From JAAYCI01 sp031551695 (GTDB taxonomy: Bacteria > Bacillota > Clostridia > Oscillospirales > Ruminococcaceae): a stretch of 64,000 nt of DNA. The notes under the pieces are model-generated. The model made no database searches and was not told the DNA's origin. It saw nothing but the letters and a program-made list of their open reading frames with translations. A program made the translations under genes and the position numbers. This document shows positions 15,802 to 23,489 of this stretch, one piece after another; position 1 is the first letter of the stretch; each line of letters begins with the position of its first letter. The stretch covers positions 53,215 to 117,214 of the forward strand of contig JAVBNG010000009.1 in assembly GCA_031551695.1 (NCBI GenBank). Direction: 5' to 3'.

Positions 15802-17481
15802 ATGGCAGAGTACAAAAGCGATATCGAAATTGCACAGGCAACCACACCGAACAAGATTACGGACGTTGCAAAAGAGGTTGGGGTAGACGAAAAATACCTT
15901 GAACTGTATGGCAACTATAAGGCCAAAATCGACTACAACATGCTGGAGGACAAGAATGACATGCCGGACGGCAAGCTTATCCTTGTCACCGCCATCACCC
16001 CCACCCCGGCGGGCGAAGGCAAAACCACCACCACCGTGGGCCTTGCGGACGGCCTGCGCAAAATCGGCAAAAAGTCGGTCGTAGCCCTGCGTGAACCTTC
16101 CCTCGGCCCCGTGTTCGGCGTCAAGGGCGGCGCGGCCGGCGGCGGCTATGCCCAGGTGGTGCCCATGGAGGACATCAACCTGCACTTCACCGGCGACTTC
16201 CACGCCATCGGCGCGGCCAACAACCTGCTTGCCGCCATGATGGACAATCATATCTTCCAAGGTAATGAACTGGCCATCGACAACCGCCGCATCACCTGGA
16301 AGCGCGCTGTGGACATGAACGACCGCCAGCTGCGCTTCATCACCGACGGCCTGGGCGGCCGCGTGAACGGCGTGCCCCGTGAAGACGGCTTCGACATCAC
16401 CGTGGCGTCCGAAGTGATGGCCGTTCTGTGCCTGTCTTCCGACATCGACGATTTGAAAGCCCGCCTGTCCCGCATCATCGTGGGCTACACCCGCGAAGAA
16501 AAGCCCGTCACCTGCGGTGAGCTGAAGGCCGCCGGCGCCATGGCCGCCCTTTTGAAGGACGCCCTGAAGCCGAACCTGGTGCAAACCCTCGAGCACACCC
16601 CCGCCTTCATCCACGGTGGCCCGTTCGCCAACATCGCCCACGGCTGTAACAGCATCATGGCCACGCGCATGGCGCTGAAAATGGGCGACTACGCCGTGAC
16701 GGAAGCCGGCTTCGGCGCGGACCTTGGCGCGGAAAAATTCCTCGACATCAAGTGCCGCATGGCAGGCCTTGTTCCCGACGCGGTGGTCATCGTGGCCACG
16801 GTGCGCGCGCTGAAACACCACGGCGGCGTGGCCAAAGCCGATTTAAACAACGAAAACCTGGAGGCCCTGGAAAAAGGCCTGCCGAACCTGCTGCAGCACG
16901 TTGCCAACGTGAAGGACGTCTTCGGCCTGCCGGCTGTGGTCGCCATCAACGCCTTCCCCACCGACACCGCCGACGAGCTGAAGCTCGTCGAGGACAAGTG
17001 CCGGGAGCTGGGTGTGAACGTGGCCCTTTCCGAAGTGTGGGCTAAGGGCGGCGAGGGCGGCAAAGCCCTGGCGGAAGAAGTGGTGCGCCTGTGCGACGGC
17101 AAAAACGACTTCAAATACTGCTACGAGGCCGACACCACCATCCAGCAAAAACTGGAAGCCATCGTGAAAAAAGTGTACCACGGCGACAACGTGGAGCTGC
17201 TGCCCGCGGCGCAAAAACAGGCCGATCAGCTCACTGCCCTCGGCTTTGGCAATTTGCCCATCTGCATGGCGAAAACCCAGTATAGCTTCAGCGATGACAT
17301 GAAGCTGCTTGGCGCGCCGAAGGGCTTCAAAGTCACCGTGCGCAACCTGAAGGTTTCCGCCGGCGCCGGCTTCATCGTCGCCCTCACCGGCGATATCATG
17401 ACCATGCCCGGCCTGCCGAAGGTCCCCAGCGCCGAGAAGATCGACGTGGATTCCACCGGCAAAATCTCGGGCTTGTTCTAA
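15802..17481 (+). CDS. fhs: Formate--tetrahydrofolate ligase
   Basis: A 559-residue cytosolic enzyme: formate + ATP + THF to 10-formyl-THF, reversible in fermenters that make ATP from formyl-THF. The P-loop TPAGEGKTTTTVGL, GVKGGAAGGGYAQVVPMEDINLH region, FIHGGPFANIAHGCNS and the C-terminal MTMPGLPKVPSAE are canonical; length matches the family (about 556). The frame is open 41 codons further upstream, but ATG 15802 follows GAAGGAGGAAC and gives the normal N-terminus. It is followed by repeat element A, then fchA and folD, which complete the formate/methylene-THF module. Transcription probably runs through the structured leader. Confidence 0.97.
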   Translation: MAEYKSDIEIAQATTPNKITDVAKEVGVDEKYLELYGNYKAKIDYNMLEDKNDMPDGKLILVTAITPTPAGEGKTTTTVGLADGLRKIGKKSVVALREPSLGPVFGVKGGAAGGGYAQVVPMEDINLHFTGDFHAIGAANNLLAAMMDNHIFQGNELAIDNRRITWKRAVDMNDRQLRFITDGLGGRVNGVPREDGFDITVASEVMAVLCLSSDIDDLKARLSRIIVGYTREEKPVTCGELKAAGAMAALLKDALKPNLVQTLEHTPAFIHGGPFANIAHGCNSIMATRMALKMGDYAVTEAGFGADLGAEKFLDIKCRMAGLVPDAVVIVATVRALKHHGGVAKADLNNENLEALEKGLPNLLQHVANVKDVFGLPAVVAINAFPTDTADELKLVEDKCRELGVNVALSEVWAKGGEGGKALAEEVVRLCDGKNDFKYCYEADTTIQQKLEAIVKKVYHGDNVELLPAAQKQADQLTALGFGNLPICMAKTQYSFSDDMKLLGAPKGFKVTVRNLKVSAGAGFIVALTGDIMTMPGLPKVPSAEKIDVDSTGKISGLF

Positions 17482-17507
17482 TGTAATTTAAAATCCATTG
17501 CAAGAAA

Positions 17508-17771
17508 GGGTGCAACGATGCACCCCATAATGTCAAAGAAATGCACAAGCGCCGGGGGAGCGGATGCGCATAAGGCCATCGTCAGCCGCAAGGGCAACGA
17601 CGAACAATGTGAAGCATTGTCCGGCGGGACCGCGGAAGGTATCCAGTTCAACGTCAAAAATGTTTCATTTTGACCAGTTGAACGCAGGCACCGACGATGG
17701 CCGTTGCGTAGCCGCTCACACGGCGCGGGCCCAAGCTTTTTTGACAGCCTGGGGCATCAGCACCCTTTTTT
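17508..17771 (+). repeat. Dispersed repeat element, copy A, between two hairpins
   Basis: Element 17531-17746 (216 bp) has short terminal inverted repeats: TGTCAAAG at the left and CTTTTTTGACA at the right. It shares TGCGCATAAGG, CATCGTCAGCCGCAAGG, GCGGAAGGTA, GATGGCCGTTGCGT and GCGCGGGC with copy D (61512-61673, inverted). It is flanked by hairpin GGGTGCAACGATGCACCC (17508-17525) and GGGGC/GCACCC plus T6 (17751-17771). It carries an extra segment containing a nested hairpin GTTCAAC...GTTGAAC (17646-17683). It has no credible ORF and lies between fhs and fchA. Confidence 0.75.
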
Positions 17772-17814
17772 GCAAGCCCCAACCCATTATCAATTGAAGA
17801 AGAGGAGTGCTTTT

Positions 17815-18444
17815 ATGGTGGATTTCACGAAAAAAAGCTGCACGGAATTTGTCGAGGTGCTGGCCTCGAAGGAGCCGGTACCCGGCGGCGGCGGCGCGTC
17901 CGCCCTTGTTGGCGCCATCGGCATGGCCCTTGGCAACATGGTGGGCAGCCTTACCCTGGGTAAAAAGAAATACGCCGATGTGCAGGACGACATCATCGCC
18001 CTGAAAGCCAAAGCCGACGCCCTGCAAAACGACCTGCTGGCCCTGGTGGCAAAGGACGCCGAGGTGTTCGAGCCGTTGTCCCGCGCCTACGGCATGCCGA
18101 AGGAAACACCGGAACAACAGGCCGAAAAAGACACGGTGATGGAAAAGGCCCTGCGCGAATGCTGCGACGTGCCGCTAAAGATTATGGAAAAATGCTGCGA
18201 CGCCATTGACCTGCACCAGGAATTCGCCGCCAAAGGCACCGCCATCGCCATCTCGGACGTGGGCTGCGGCGTAGTGTGCTGCAAGGCGGCTTTGCAGGCG
18301 GCCAGCCTTAACGTGTTCATCAACACCAAGGCCATGAAAGACCGCGCATTCGCCGAGGCCACCAACGAAAAAGCAAACGGCCTGCTGGCAAAATACACCA
18401 AGCTGGCCGACGCCATTTTCGCGGACGTGGCCGCGCGCTTTTAG
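17815..18444 (+). CDS. fchA: Cyclodeaminase/cyclohydrolase family protein (FchA)
   Basis: A 209-residue all-helical protein of the formiminotransferase-cyclodeaminase C-terminal family. It has the substrate-loop motif PVPGGGGASALVGAIG and DVGCGVVCCKAALQAA. Members deaminate formimino-THF to methenyl-THF; in acetogen-type clusters and in Methylobacterium the same family acts as methenyl-THF cyclohydrolase. Sitting between fhs and folD, cyclohydrolase is the likely job, especially because FolD here lacks the usual catalytic Lys. ATG 17815 follows AGAGGAG; the frame's extension upstream is repeat sequence. fhs and fchA are separated by repeat copy A, which may reduce read-through. Confidence 0.88.
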   Translation: MVDFTKKSCTEFVEVLASKEPVPGGGGASALVGAIGMALGNMVGSLTLGKKKYADVQDDIIALKAKADALQNDLLALVAKDAEVFEPLSRAYGMPKETPEQQAEKDTVMEKALRECCDVPLKIMEKCCDAIDLHQEFAAKGTAIAISDVGCGVVCCKAALQAASLNVFINTKAMKDRAFAEATNEKANGLLAKYTKLADAIFADVAARF

Positions 18445-18561
18445 GCCGGTGCCCGGCCGTGCGGTAACGCGGCGCGCGGCGCCGCTTTGGTGCAAATGGC
18501 ATTTTTGTTGCGTATTAACGAAAAATAAATTGCTGGCAGAAACCAGAAGGGGATCACTGAC

Positions 18562-19416
18562 ATGGCAGAACTTTTGAAAGGCGCGCCCGTAGCGGAAGCG
18601 CTGAACAACAATATGATCGAGACCATTGGCGAATTGAACGCCAAAAACATTTTCCCCACCCTTGCCATCGTGCGCGTGGGCGAAAAGCCGGACGACGTGT
18701 CCTACGAGCGCGGCGCCATGAAGCGCTGCGAAAAAGTGGGCGTGCAGGTGAAAAATGTGCTGCTGCCTGCCGACGTGCCCCAGGATAAGCTGGTGGACAC
18801 CATCAAGGAGCTGAACGCGGACGCGTCCGTACATGGCGTGCTGCTGTTCCGCCCGCTGCCCAAAACCATCGATGAAGAACTGGTGCGCAACACCCTGGCC
18901 CCGGAAAAAGACATCGACGGCATCACGGACCTTTCCCTTGCCGGCGTGTTCACCGGCAAAGCCACGGGCTACCCGCCCTGCACGGCCCAGGCCTGCATGG
19001 AGATTCTGGACTTCTACGGCGTGGATCCAAAAGGCAAGCGCGCCGTCGTCATCGGCCGCAGCCTGGTTGTGGGCAAGCCCGCCGCCATGATGCTGGTGGG
19101 CAAGCACGCCACTGTTACCACCTGCCACACCAAAACAGTGGACATGCCCGGCGTGTGCCGCGAGGGCGATATCCTCATCGTCAGCGCCGGCCGCCCCAAA
19201 ATGATCGGCAAGGACTACTTCTCCGCGGGCCAAACCGTCATCGACGTGGGCATCAACGTGCTGGAAGACGGCAGCCTTTGCGGCGATGTGGATTTTGAAG
19301 CCGCTGAAGGCATCGTCGGCGCCATCACGCCGGTGCCCGGGGGCGTTGGCACCGTCACCACCTCCGTGCTGGTAAAGCACGTGGTGGACGCGGCACAGCG
19401 CGCCAATCACCTGTAA
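18562..19416 (+). CDS. folD: FolD: methylene-THF dehydrogenase with altered cyclohydrolase residues
   Basis: A 284-residue FolD homologue. The NAD(P)-binding part is intact (VVIGRSLVVGKPAAM, DVGINVLEDG, TPVPGGVGTVTTSVL) and the Asp of KDIDG (Asp119) is present. By gap-free alignment with E. coli FolD around RVGEKPDDVSYERGAMKRC, Tyr48 is kept, but the catalytic Lys (E. coli Lys54) is Ala52; the Gln of the QLPLP motif is Phe96 (LLFRPLP). Those two residues matter for the cyclohydrolase step, so this protein is probably mainly a dehydrogenase paired with FchA. AGAAGGGG precedes the ATG. Its stop overlaps the mobA start (TAATG). Confidence 0.92.
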   Translation: MAELLKGAPVAEALNNNMIETIGELNAKNIFPTLAIVRVGEKPDDVSYERGAMKRCEKVGVQVKNVLLPADVPQDKLVDTIKELNADASVHGVLLFRPLPKTIDEELVRNTLAPEKDIDGITDLSLAGVFTGKATGYPPCTAQACMEILDFYGVDPKGKRAVVIGRSLVVGKPAAMMLVGKHATVTTCHTKTVDMPGVCREGDILIVSAGRPKMIGKDYFSAGQTVIDVGINVLEDGSLCGDVDFEAAEGIVGAITPVPGGVGTVTTSVLVKHVVDAAQRANHL

Positions 19417-20042
19417 TGGCAACCGCAAACGGCGGCGCGGCGGCGGGGCATCCCGTTTCCTGCGCCGCCGCCATTCTTTGCGGCGGGAAAAGCAGCCGCA
19501 TGGGCTTCGACAAAGCCTTTTTGAAGGCGCCGGACGGCCGCCTGCTGCTGGAACACCACGCGGACCTGCTTTCCGGCTTGTTCGGGACCGTGGCCCTCAT
19601 TTCCAACAACCGCGCAAAGCTTGCGGCCTACCCGGCGCTCAGCGCCTTTCCGGTTTATGAAGACGCCTGGCCCGGCATGGGCCCTTTGGGCGGCATTTGC
19701 ACGGCTATGTGCCACGTAAAGGAGCAGGCCGTGTTCGCCATGGCCTGCGACATGCCCGCCCCCAGCGCCGCGCTGATAGCGCAGATGCAAGCGGCCCTGC
19801 CCGGCCATGACGTCTCTCTGTGCGCCCACGGCGAGAAGCTCGAGCCCATGTTCGCCTTTTACGCCAAAAGCTGCCTGCCGGTGTTCCAGCGGCAGCTGGC
19901 CGAAAACAGGCCACAGCTGCGCCGGGAGTTCGGGCAATTGCGCGTGGCAACCACGCATGTGGACGAAACAACGGCTGCGGCGGCGTTTTTAAATCTCAAC
20001 ACACAAGAGGACTGGGAAAAATGGCGGAAGAGAAATGGATAG
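19416..20042 (+). CDS. mobA: Molybdenum cofactor guanylyltransferase MobA-like
   Basis: A 208-residue nucleotidyltransferase: ILCGGKSSRMGFDKAFL (about 20-36) is the MobA/IspD-type Mg-GTP loop, GPLGGICTAMCHV and MACDMP (metal-binding Asp) follow, and EPMFAFYAKSCLP is the molybdopterin-side motif. It attaches GMP (or another nucleotide) to molybdopterin. The start overlaps the folD stop by one base, so the two are translationally coupled; the next gene overlaps its end by 22 bases. The first 15 residues are Gly/Ala-rich and not conserved. Linkage of Mo-cofactor and folate genes is notable. Confidence 0.87.
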   Translation: MATANGGAAAGHPVSCAAAILCGGKSSRMGFDKAFLKAPDGRLLLEHHADLLSGLFGTVALISNNRAKLAAYPALSAFPVYEDAWPGMGPLGGICTAMCHVKEQAVFAMACDMPAPSAALIAQMQAALPGHDVSLCAHGEKLEPMFAFYAKSCLPVFQRQLAENRPQLRREFGQLRVATTHVDETTAAAAFLNLNTQEDWEKWRKRNG

Positions 20043-20734
20043 ACGTGCCGAATATGGTGCTGGTGGGTTCTTTTGGCCGGAATGACGGCAAAACCACCCT
20101 TGCCTGCCGCCTGGTGCGGCACCTGAGCCGCACACGCCCCGTGGTGGGGCTGAAAGTCATCAGCGTTGCGGAAAAGCACGGCCAATGCCAGCACGGCGCC
20201 GCGGGCTGCGGCCTTTGCACGTCTTTTCAAGGGGACTTCCGCCTGGCGGAGGACGACGGCAGCGCCCCCGGCAAGGACACCGCCCTGCTAAAGGCGACAG
20301 GCGCACAGCGGGCTTTCCTGCTTTCCAGCCTTGCCCACGCCCTGCCGGAGGCCCTGGCCGCCTTTTTGGCCAAAGTGCCACAAAACGCCGTCGTCGTGTG
20401 CGAGTCAAACTCCCTGCGCACAGTGGCAAAGCCGGGGGTGTTTTTCATGGCGGCCCACCGCTACGCCCCGTTTGTGGACGGCAGTAAAAACACCCCCGCA
20501 CGGGAAGGTATCCCGCCCGCCAAAGCCTCCGCCAAGGCGGTTTTTCCCTATGCCGACCGCATTGTGTTCGCCAGCGGCGGCGCCATGGAAAACGGCCTTT
20601 TTATCCGCACCGCAAAAAACGGCGTACCGCGGGCCCGGCTTGCCGCCGGCACGCCCAGTGCGGACATCCCCGGCGGCAAAGCCTATCTGGCCGCCCTGCT
20701 GGGCATTTCCATCCGCCAAAACCAAACCGGCTGA
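20021..20734 (+). CDS. P-loop NTPase, MobB-like
   Basis: A 237-residue protein with a Walker A-like GSFGRNDGKTTLA (about residues 16-28) followed by RLVRHLSRTRPVVGLKVIS, the MobB-type layout. It departs from standard MobB: a Cys/His cluster KHGQCQHGAAGCGLCTSF (about 50-67) follows the expected Lys-His, and a later FVDGSKNTPAREG region is unfamiliar. MobB binds GTP and helps deliver or finish the dinucleotide cofactor. ATG 20021 overlaps mobA by 22 bases and is preceded by a weak AAGAGG. An alternative is a specialised P-loop maturation factor for molybdenum hydroxylases. Confidence 0.65.
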   Translation: MAEEKWIDVPNMVLVGSFGRNDGKTTLACRLVRHLSRTRPVVGLKVISVAEKHGQCQHGAAGCGLCTSFQGDFRLAEDDGSAPGKDTALLKATGAQRAFLLSSLAHALPEALAAFLAKVPQNAVVVCESNSLRTVAKPGVFFMAAHRYAPFVDGSKNTPAREGIPPAKASAKAVFPYADRIVFASGGAMENGLFIRTAKNGVPRARLAAGTPSADIPGGKAYLAALLGISIRQNQTG

Positions 20735-20786
20735 CACTGCCTAAAACAACCGCCCTCCCGGGCGCTTTAAGAAAGCCTTGTGCCTT

Positions 20787-21989
20787 ATGATTGAAGTGGA
20801 ACAAGCCATCGATTTGCTGGCAAATGCCGTGGCGCCCCAGCGCGAAACGGAAACCGTGGACATCCTGGACGCCACCGGCCGCGTTACAGCGGCGGATATC
20901 CTCTCCCCGCTGGACGTGCCGCGCTTTGCACGCTCCGCCATGGACGGCTACGCCGTGCATGCGGCCGACATCGCCTTTGCCTCCAAAGCGGCCCCGGCGC
21001 GGCTTGCCGTGCTGGGCGAATTGTGCGCCGGCGACGACAAAACCTTTGCCGCCGCACCCGGCACCGCCGTGCGCATCATGACGGGCGCCGCCGTGCCTCC
21101 GGCCTACGACTGCGTGGTGCGGCAGGAGGACACGGACAAGGGCGAAGGCACCGTGGCGGTTTACGCCCCCGCCGCACCCGGCCGGTTCATCGGCGAGGCA
21201 GGCGAAGATATAAAACGCGGCGAGCTGGCCGTTGCCGCTTACACCCGGCTCACCACGCGGCACATCGGCGTGCTGGCAAGCCTTGGCTTTGCCACGGTAA
21301 GCGTGCTGCGCCAATGGCGCGTGGGCATCATTGCCACCGGCGACGAAATTGCCGCGCCCGGCGGCGGCCTTGGCCCGGCGCAAATCTACAACAGCGGCAG
21401 TTACACCATTGCCGCCGAGATAAAAGCCGCCGGGGCGCAGCTGGCCTTTTTGCGCATTGCCCCCGATGCCCCCCCCGCCTTTTGCCGCCTGCTTGAAGAA
21501 ACCGTCCGGGATGTGGACGTTATCATCACCACCGGCGCCGTCAGCGTGGGCAAAAAAGATTTTATCCCTTCCGCCCTCGCCTTTCTTGGCGCCAAAACCC
21601 TGTTCCATCGCGTGAACATGAAGCCCGGCACGCCCGCGCTGGCCGCCCTGTACAAAGGCAAACCCGTCCTGTGCCTTTCGGGCAATCCCTTCGCGGCCCT
21701 CGTCAATTTCAGCGTGTTTTTCTGGCCCATGCTGGCAAAGGCGATGCACTGCGATGATTTCACCTGGAAACGCGGCCGCGCCGCCGTTGCCGAAGGCGAG
21801 ATGAAGGAAAGCGGCCAGCGGCGCTTTGTGCGCGCCTACAAACGCGAAGACGGCGTGCACCTTTACACAAAAAACCACCGTTCTTCCGTCATCTCAAATC
21901 TTCCTGCCTCCAACTGCATCATCGACCAGCCCGCCGGCCTTGCACTGCGCGAAGGCAGCGAGGTGGAGATTTTATATTGGAAGTTCTAG
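20787..21989 (+). CDS. moeA: Molybdopterin molybdenumtransferase MoeA
   Basis: A 400-residue cytosolic enzyme that inserts molybdate into adenylated molybdopterin. Motifs: DVPRFARSAMDGYAV, RIMTGAAVPPAYDCVVRQED, IIATGDEI, YNSGSYTIAAEI, TTGAVSVGKKDF, HRVNMKPGTPALAALYKGKPV and CLSGNPFAALVNF. The frame allows a TTG three codons earlier; ATG 20787 gives the usual IEVEQAI start. No strong ribosome binding site is visible, consistent with coupling to the upstream gene 52 bases away. It is the last gene of the fhs-to-moeA run. No moaA, moaC or molybdate transporter is in the window. Confidence 0.93.
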   Translation: MIEVEQAIDLLANAVAPQRETETVDILDATGRVTAADILSPLDVPRFARSAMDGYAVHAADIAFASKAAPARLAVLGELCAGDDKTFAAAPGTAVRIMTGAAVPPAYDCVVRQEDTDKGEGTVAVYAPAAPGRFIGEAGEDIKRGELAVAAYTRLTTRHIGVLASLGFATVSVLRQWRVGIIATGDEIAAPGGGLGPAQIYNSGSYTIAAEIKAAGAQLAFLRIAPDAPPAFCRLLEETVRDVDVIITTGAVSVGKKDFIPSALAFLGAKTLFHRVNMKPGTPALAALYKGKPVLCLSGNPFAALVNFSVFFWPMLAKAMHCDDFTWKRGRAAVAEGEMKESGQRRFVRAYKREDGVHLYTKNHRSSVISNLPASNCIIDQPAGLALREGSEVEILYWKF

Positions 21990-22071
21990 CAGCCGCGCCG
22001 GCATTATCCGGCGGATTCCTGCGAAACCGCAAAACGCCATCTTCCATGCAAAATATTTAAAACACACAAAA

Positions 22072-22110
22072 CCCCGGCAGCCATCCACTGGCTGCCGGGG
22101 CTGTTTATTT
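22072..22110. terminator. Terminator between moeA and the small minus-strand gene
   Basis: Stem CCCCGGCAGCC / GGCTGCCGGGG with a 7-base loop, followed on plus by TGTTTATTT and on minus by TTTTGTG. It serves the convergent genes on both sides. Confidence 0.85.
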
Positions 22111-22123
22111 ACATGTTTGCCGT

Positions 22124-22291
22124 TTAAGAGGCTTTTCTCATTTGCCGCGCGGGCTTTACGGCGGCCACGGCCCCATAGCGTACCTGTTTGCGCCGCGGGT
22201 GCTCCATCTCTGCCAATGCTTCTTCTTCCCAGCCGGTGCGGAACGCGAAAATCTCTAAAAAGAACCGCCAACACTTTTTCAGTTTATCCAT
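22124..22291 (-). CDS. 55-residue protein of unknown function
   Basis: Not recognised. The frame begins MDKLKKCWRFFLEIFAF, a basic amphipathic and aromatic stretch that could lie on a membrane; then an acidic patch WEEEALAEMEH and a basic tail (PRRKQVRYG, ending in RQMRKAS). The case for a real gene is strong: AAAGGAGG with 8-base spacing to the ATG, a perfect sigma-A promoter (TTGACA-17-TATAAT) about 65 bases upstream on the minus strand, and a terminator directly downstream. The frame could extend 13 codons upstream, without a ribosome binding site. It is a compact monocistronic unit. Confidence 0.65.
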   Translation of the reverse strand: MDKLKKCWRFFLEIFAFRTGWEEEALAEMEHPRRKQVRYGAVAAVKPARQMRKAS

Positions 22292-22355
22292 CACGCGCGC
22301 CTCCTTTGCCTGCAGAATTTTATTGTCCAAATATCTATATCTTGTATCTTTTTAC

Positions 22356-22384
22356 ATTATATACATTAAAGTTAGCATTGTCAA
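22356..22384 (-). promoter_or_regulatory. Perfect consensus promoter of the 55-aa gene
   Basis: Minus strand: TTGACA (plus 22379-22384), 17-bp spacer, TATAAT (22356-22361). The flanks are AT-rich. Confidence 0.85.
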
Positions 22385-22423
22385 GCCACAAAATATGCTA
22401 TTTTAAAAAAAGCATTCAAATTG

Positions 22424-22467
22424 AAAAAAAAGCGCAACAATACCCCCGGCGCGCGGGCCGGGGGTAT
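22424..22467 (-). terminator. Terminator of the Lar-like/hypothetical pair
   Basis: Stem TACCCCCGGC (22441-22450) / GCCGGGGGTA (22457-22466); on the minus strand it is followed by TTGTTGCGC and then a T8 run. The T-run is offset by about 9 bases, so efficiency is uncertain. Confidence 0.6.
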
Positions 22468-22509
22468 TGTTCAAAGCGCAGCCATGGCAACACCGTATTA
22501 TTTAAACTG

Positions 22510-22983
22510 TCAGCCTTTGAAAAACGCGCTTTGCGCTATGCCGCGCAGCAGTTCATAGTTCTTGTCGCGGTAAATAAGCGCAATGCTAAGCCCCAGGCGG
22601 ATGCGTTTGCCGTCTTTCATCATCAGCCGCAGTTCCAGGGTCTCCTCCGGCTGGGTGAAAAAGGCGTAGGCCGCCACGTCGCACGCTTTGAAGCACTTCA
22701 CATTCACCATGCGGTACTCTTCGCAAACGATATCCTCGGCCAGCACGTTGGCCACATACAGGCGCTCGTCCGTCATCACAATGTAGCAAAAGGTCTCGCA
22801 CCGCTCATATTCCGACTGCACCAGCCGCGCCACCACGTGCGCGTCCTCGGGCACCCAGCGGTTCACTTCGTTCCACACTTCGTCCTTGATCACCAGCGCC
22901 GAGGCGCTTTCGTCAATCAGGTAGTCTGTTTCCAGCAGCATTTCTGCCATGAATTTTTTTGATTCTTTTTCGCGGTTTTCCAT
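22510..22983 (-). CDS. Hypothetical protein (157 aa), soluble
   Basis: No family recognised. Residues 1-50 are charged and helical (MENREKESKKFMAEMLLETDYLIDES is read only in part as motif); the rest alternates strands such as ERLYVANVLAEDIVCEEYRMVNV, TLELRLMMKDG and RIRLGLSIALIYRD, which could be a small beta-barrel of PH or lipid-binding type (inference). No signal peptide or membrane helix. ATG 22983 follows CAGGAGAG and lies 16 bases after the stop of the Lar-like gene, so the two form an operon and may act together. Confidence 0.65.
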   Translation of the reverse strand: MENREKESKKFMAEMLLETDYLIDESASALVIKDEVWNEVNRWVPEDAHVVARLVQSEYERCETFCYIVMTDERLYVANVLAEDIVCEEYRMVNVKCFKACDVAAYAFFTQPEETLELRLMMKDGKRIRLGLSIALIYRDKNYELLRGIAQSAFFKG

Positions 22984-22999
22984 ATAGTCTCTCTCCTGT

Positions 23000-23353
23000 C
23001 TATTCCACCCGCCTGTTCCAATAAGCCACGCTGGTGGGTAAATCAGAGCTGTACACAAAGGAAACCATCATGTGGCAGCTCTGGCACACAATAATAGAGC
23101 TGTTGTCCGGGCGCTTGGCAAGTTCCTGCCGCGAGGCGCAAAACGGGCAGGGTTTCACCTTGTCCACCCGCTGGAAGTTCGGGCGGTTCGTGCGGCGGTT
23201 CCACGCCGCAGCCAGCACATCCCGGTTTGCACCGCTGCCCTCCAGCATCGCCATGGCACCACATTTGCCGCACATAATGCTCATGCCTCCGCCCGGCACC
23301 CGGGACATTTGGGCTTTTCCGCTGCAAAACGGGCATGCTTTCAAATTTTCCAT
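23000..23353 (-). CDS. Lar-like tandem zinc-ribbon protein
   Basis: A 117-residue protein made of two repeats of the Lar (restriction alleviation) type: CPFCSGKAQ...CGKCGA...AAWNRR (about 5-50) and CPFCASRQE...CQSCHMM...AYWNRR (about 65-115). Each has four Cys suited to one zinc ion and ends in the WNRR motif. Lar proteins of phages and plasmids modulate type I restriction; chromosomal tandem forms are uncharacterised. ATG 23353 follows AAAGGGG. It is followed by a hypothetical gene in the same operon and is divergent from an acyltransferase gene. Confidence 0.75.
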   Translation of the reverse strand: MENLKACPFCSGKAQMSRVPGGGMSIMCGKCGAMAMLEGSGANRDVLAAAWNRRTNRPNFQRVDKVKPCPFCASRQELAKRPDNSSIIVCQSCHMMVSFVYSSDLPTSVAYWNRRVE

Positions 23354-23396
23354 ACGTTCCCCTTTGTCTATCATAAAGTAAACAACAAAGAATCAC

Positions 23397-23425
23397 TTGC
23401 GTATTCTGTCGATTTGGAATAGAAT
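23397..23425 (+). promoter_or_regulatory. Promoter of the acyltransferase gene
   Basis: -35 TTGCGT (23397-23402), 17-bp spacer, -10 TAGAAT (23420-23425), about 65 bases before the TTG start at 23490. Confidence 0.6.
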
Positions 23426-23489
23426 GTTATGTGGTTATTTCTATGGTGTAGATGCTGCCAAAAGCGGCAATAAGCGGAGGCATGGACCC

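Noticed and set aside
22454..22470. Repeat-element copy near the GGGGGTAT hairpin
   Set aside because: It is only the terminator of the minus-strand pair; none of the shared repeat blocks are present.
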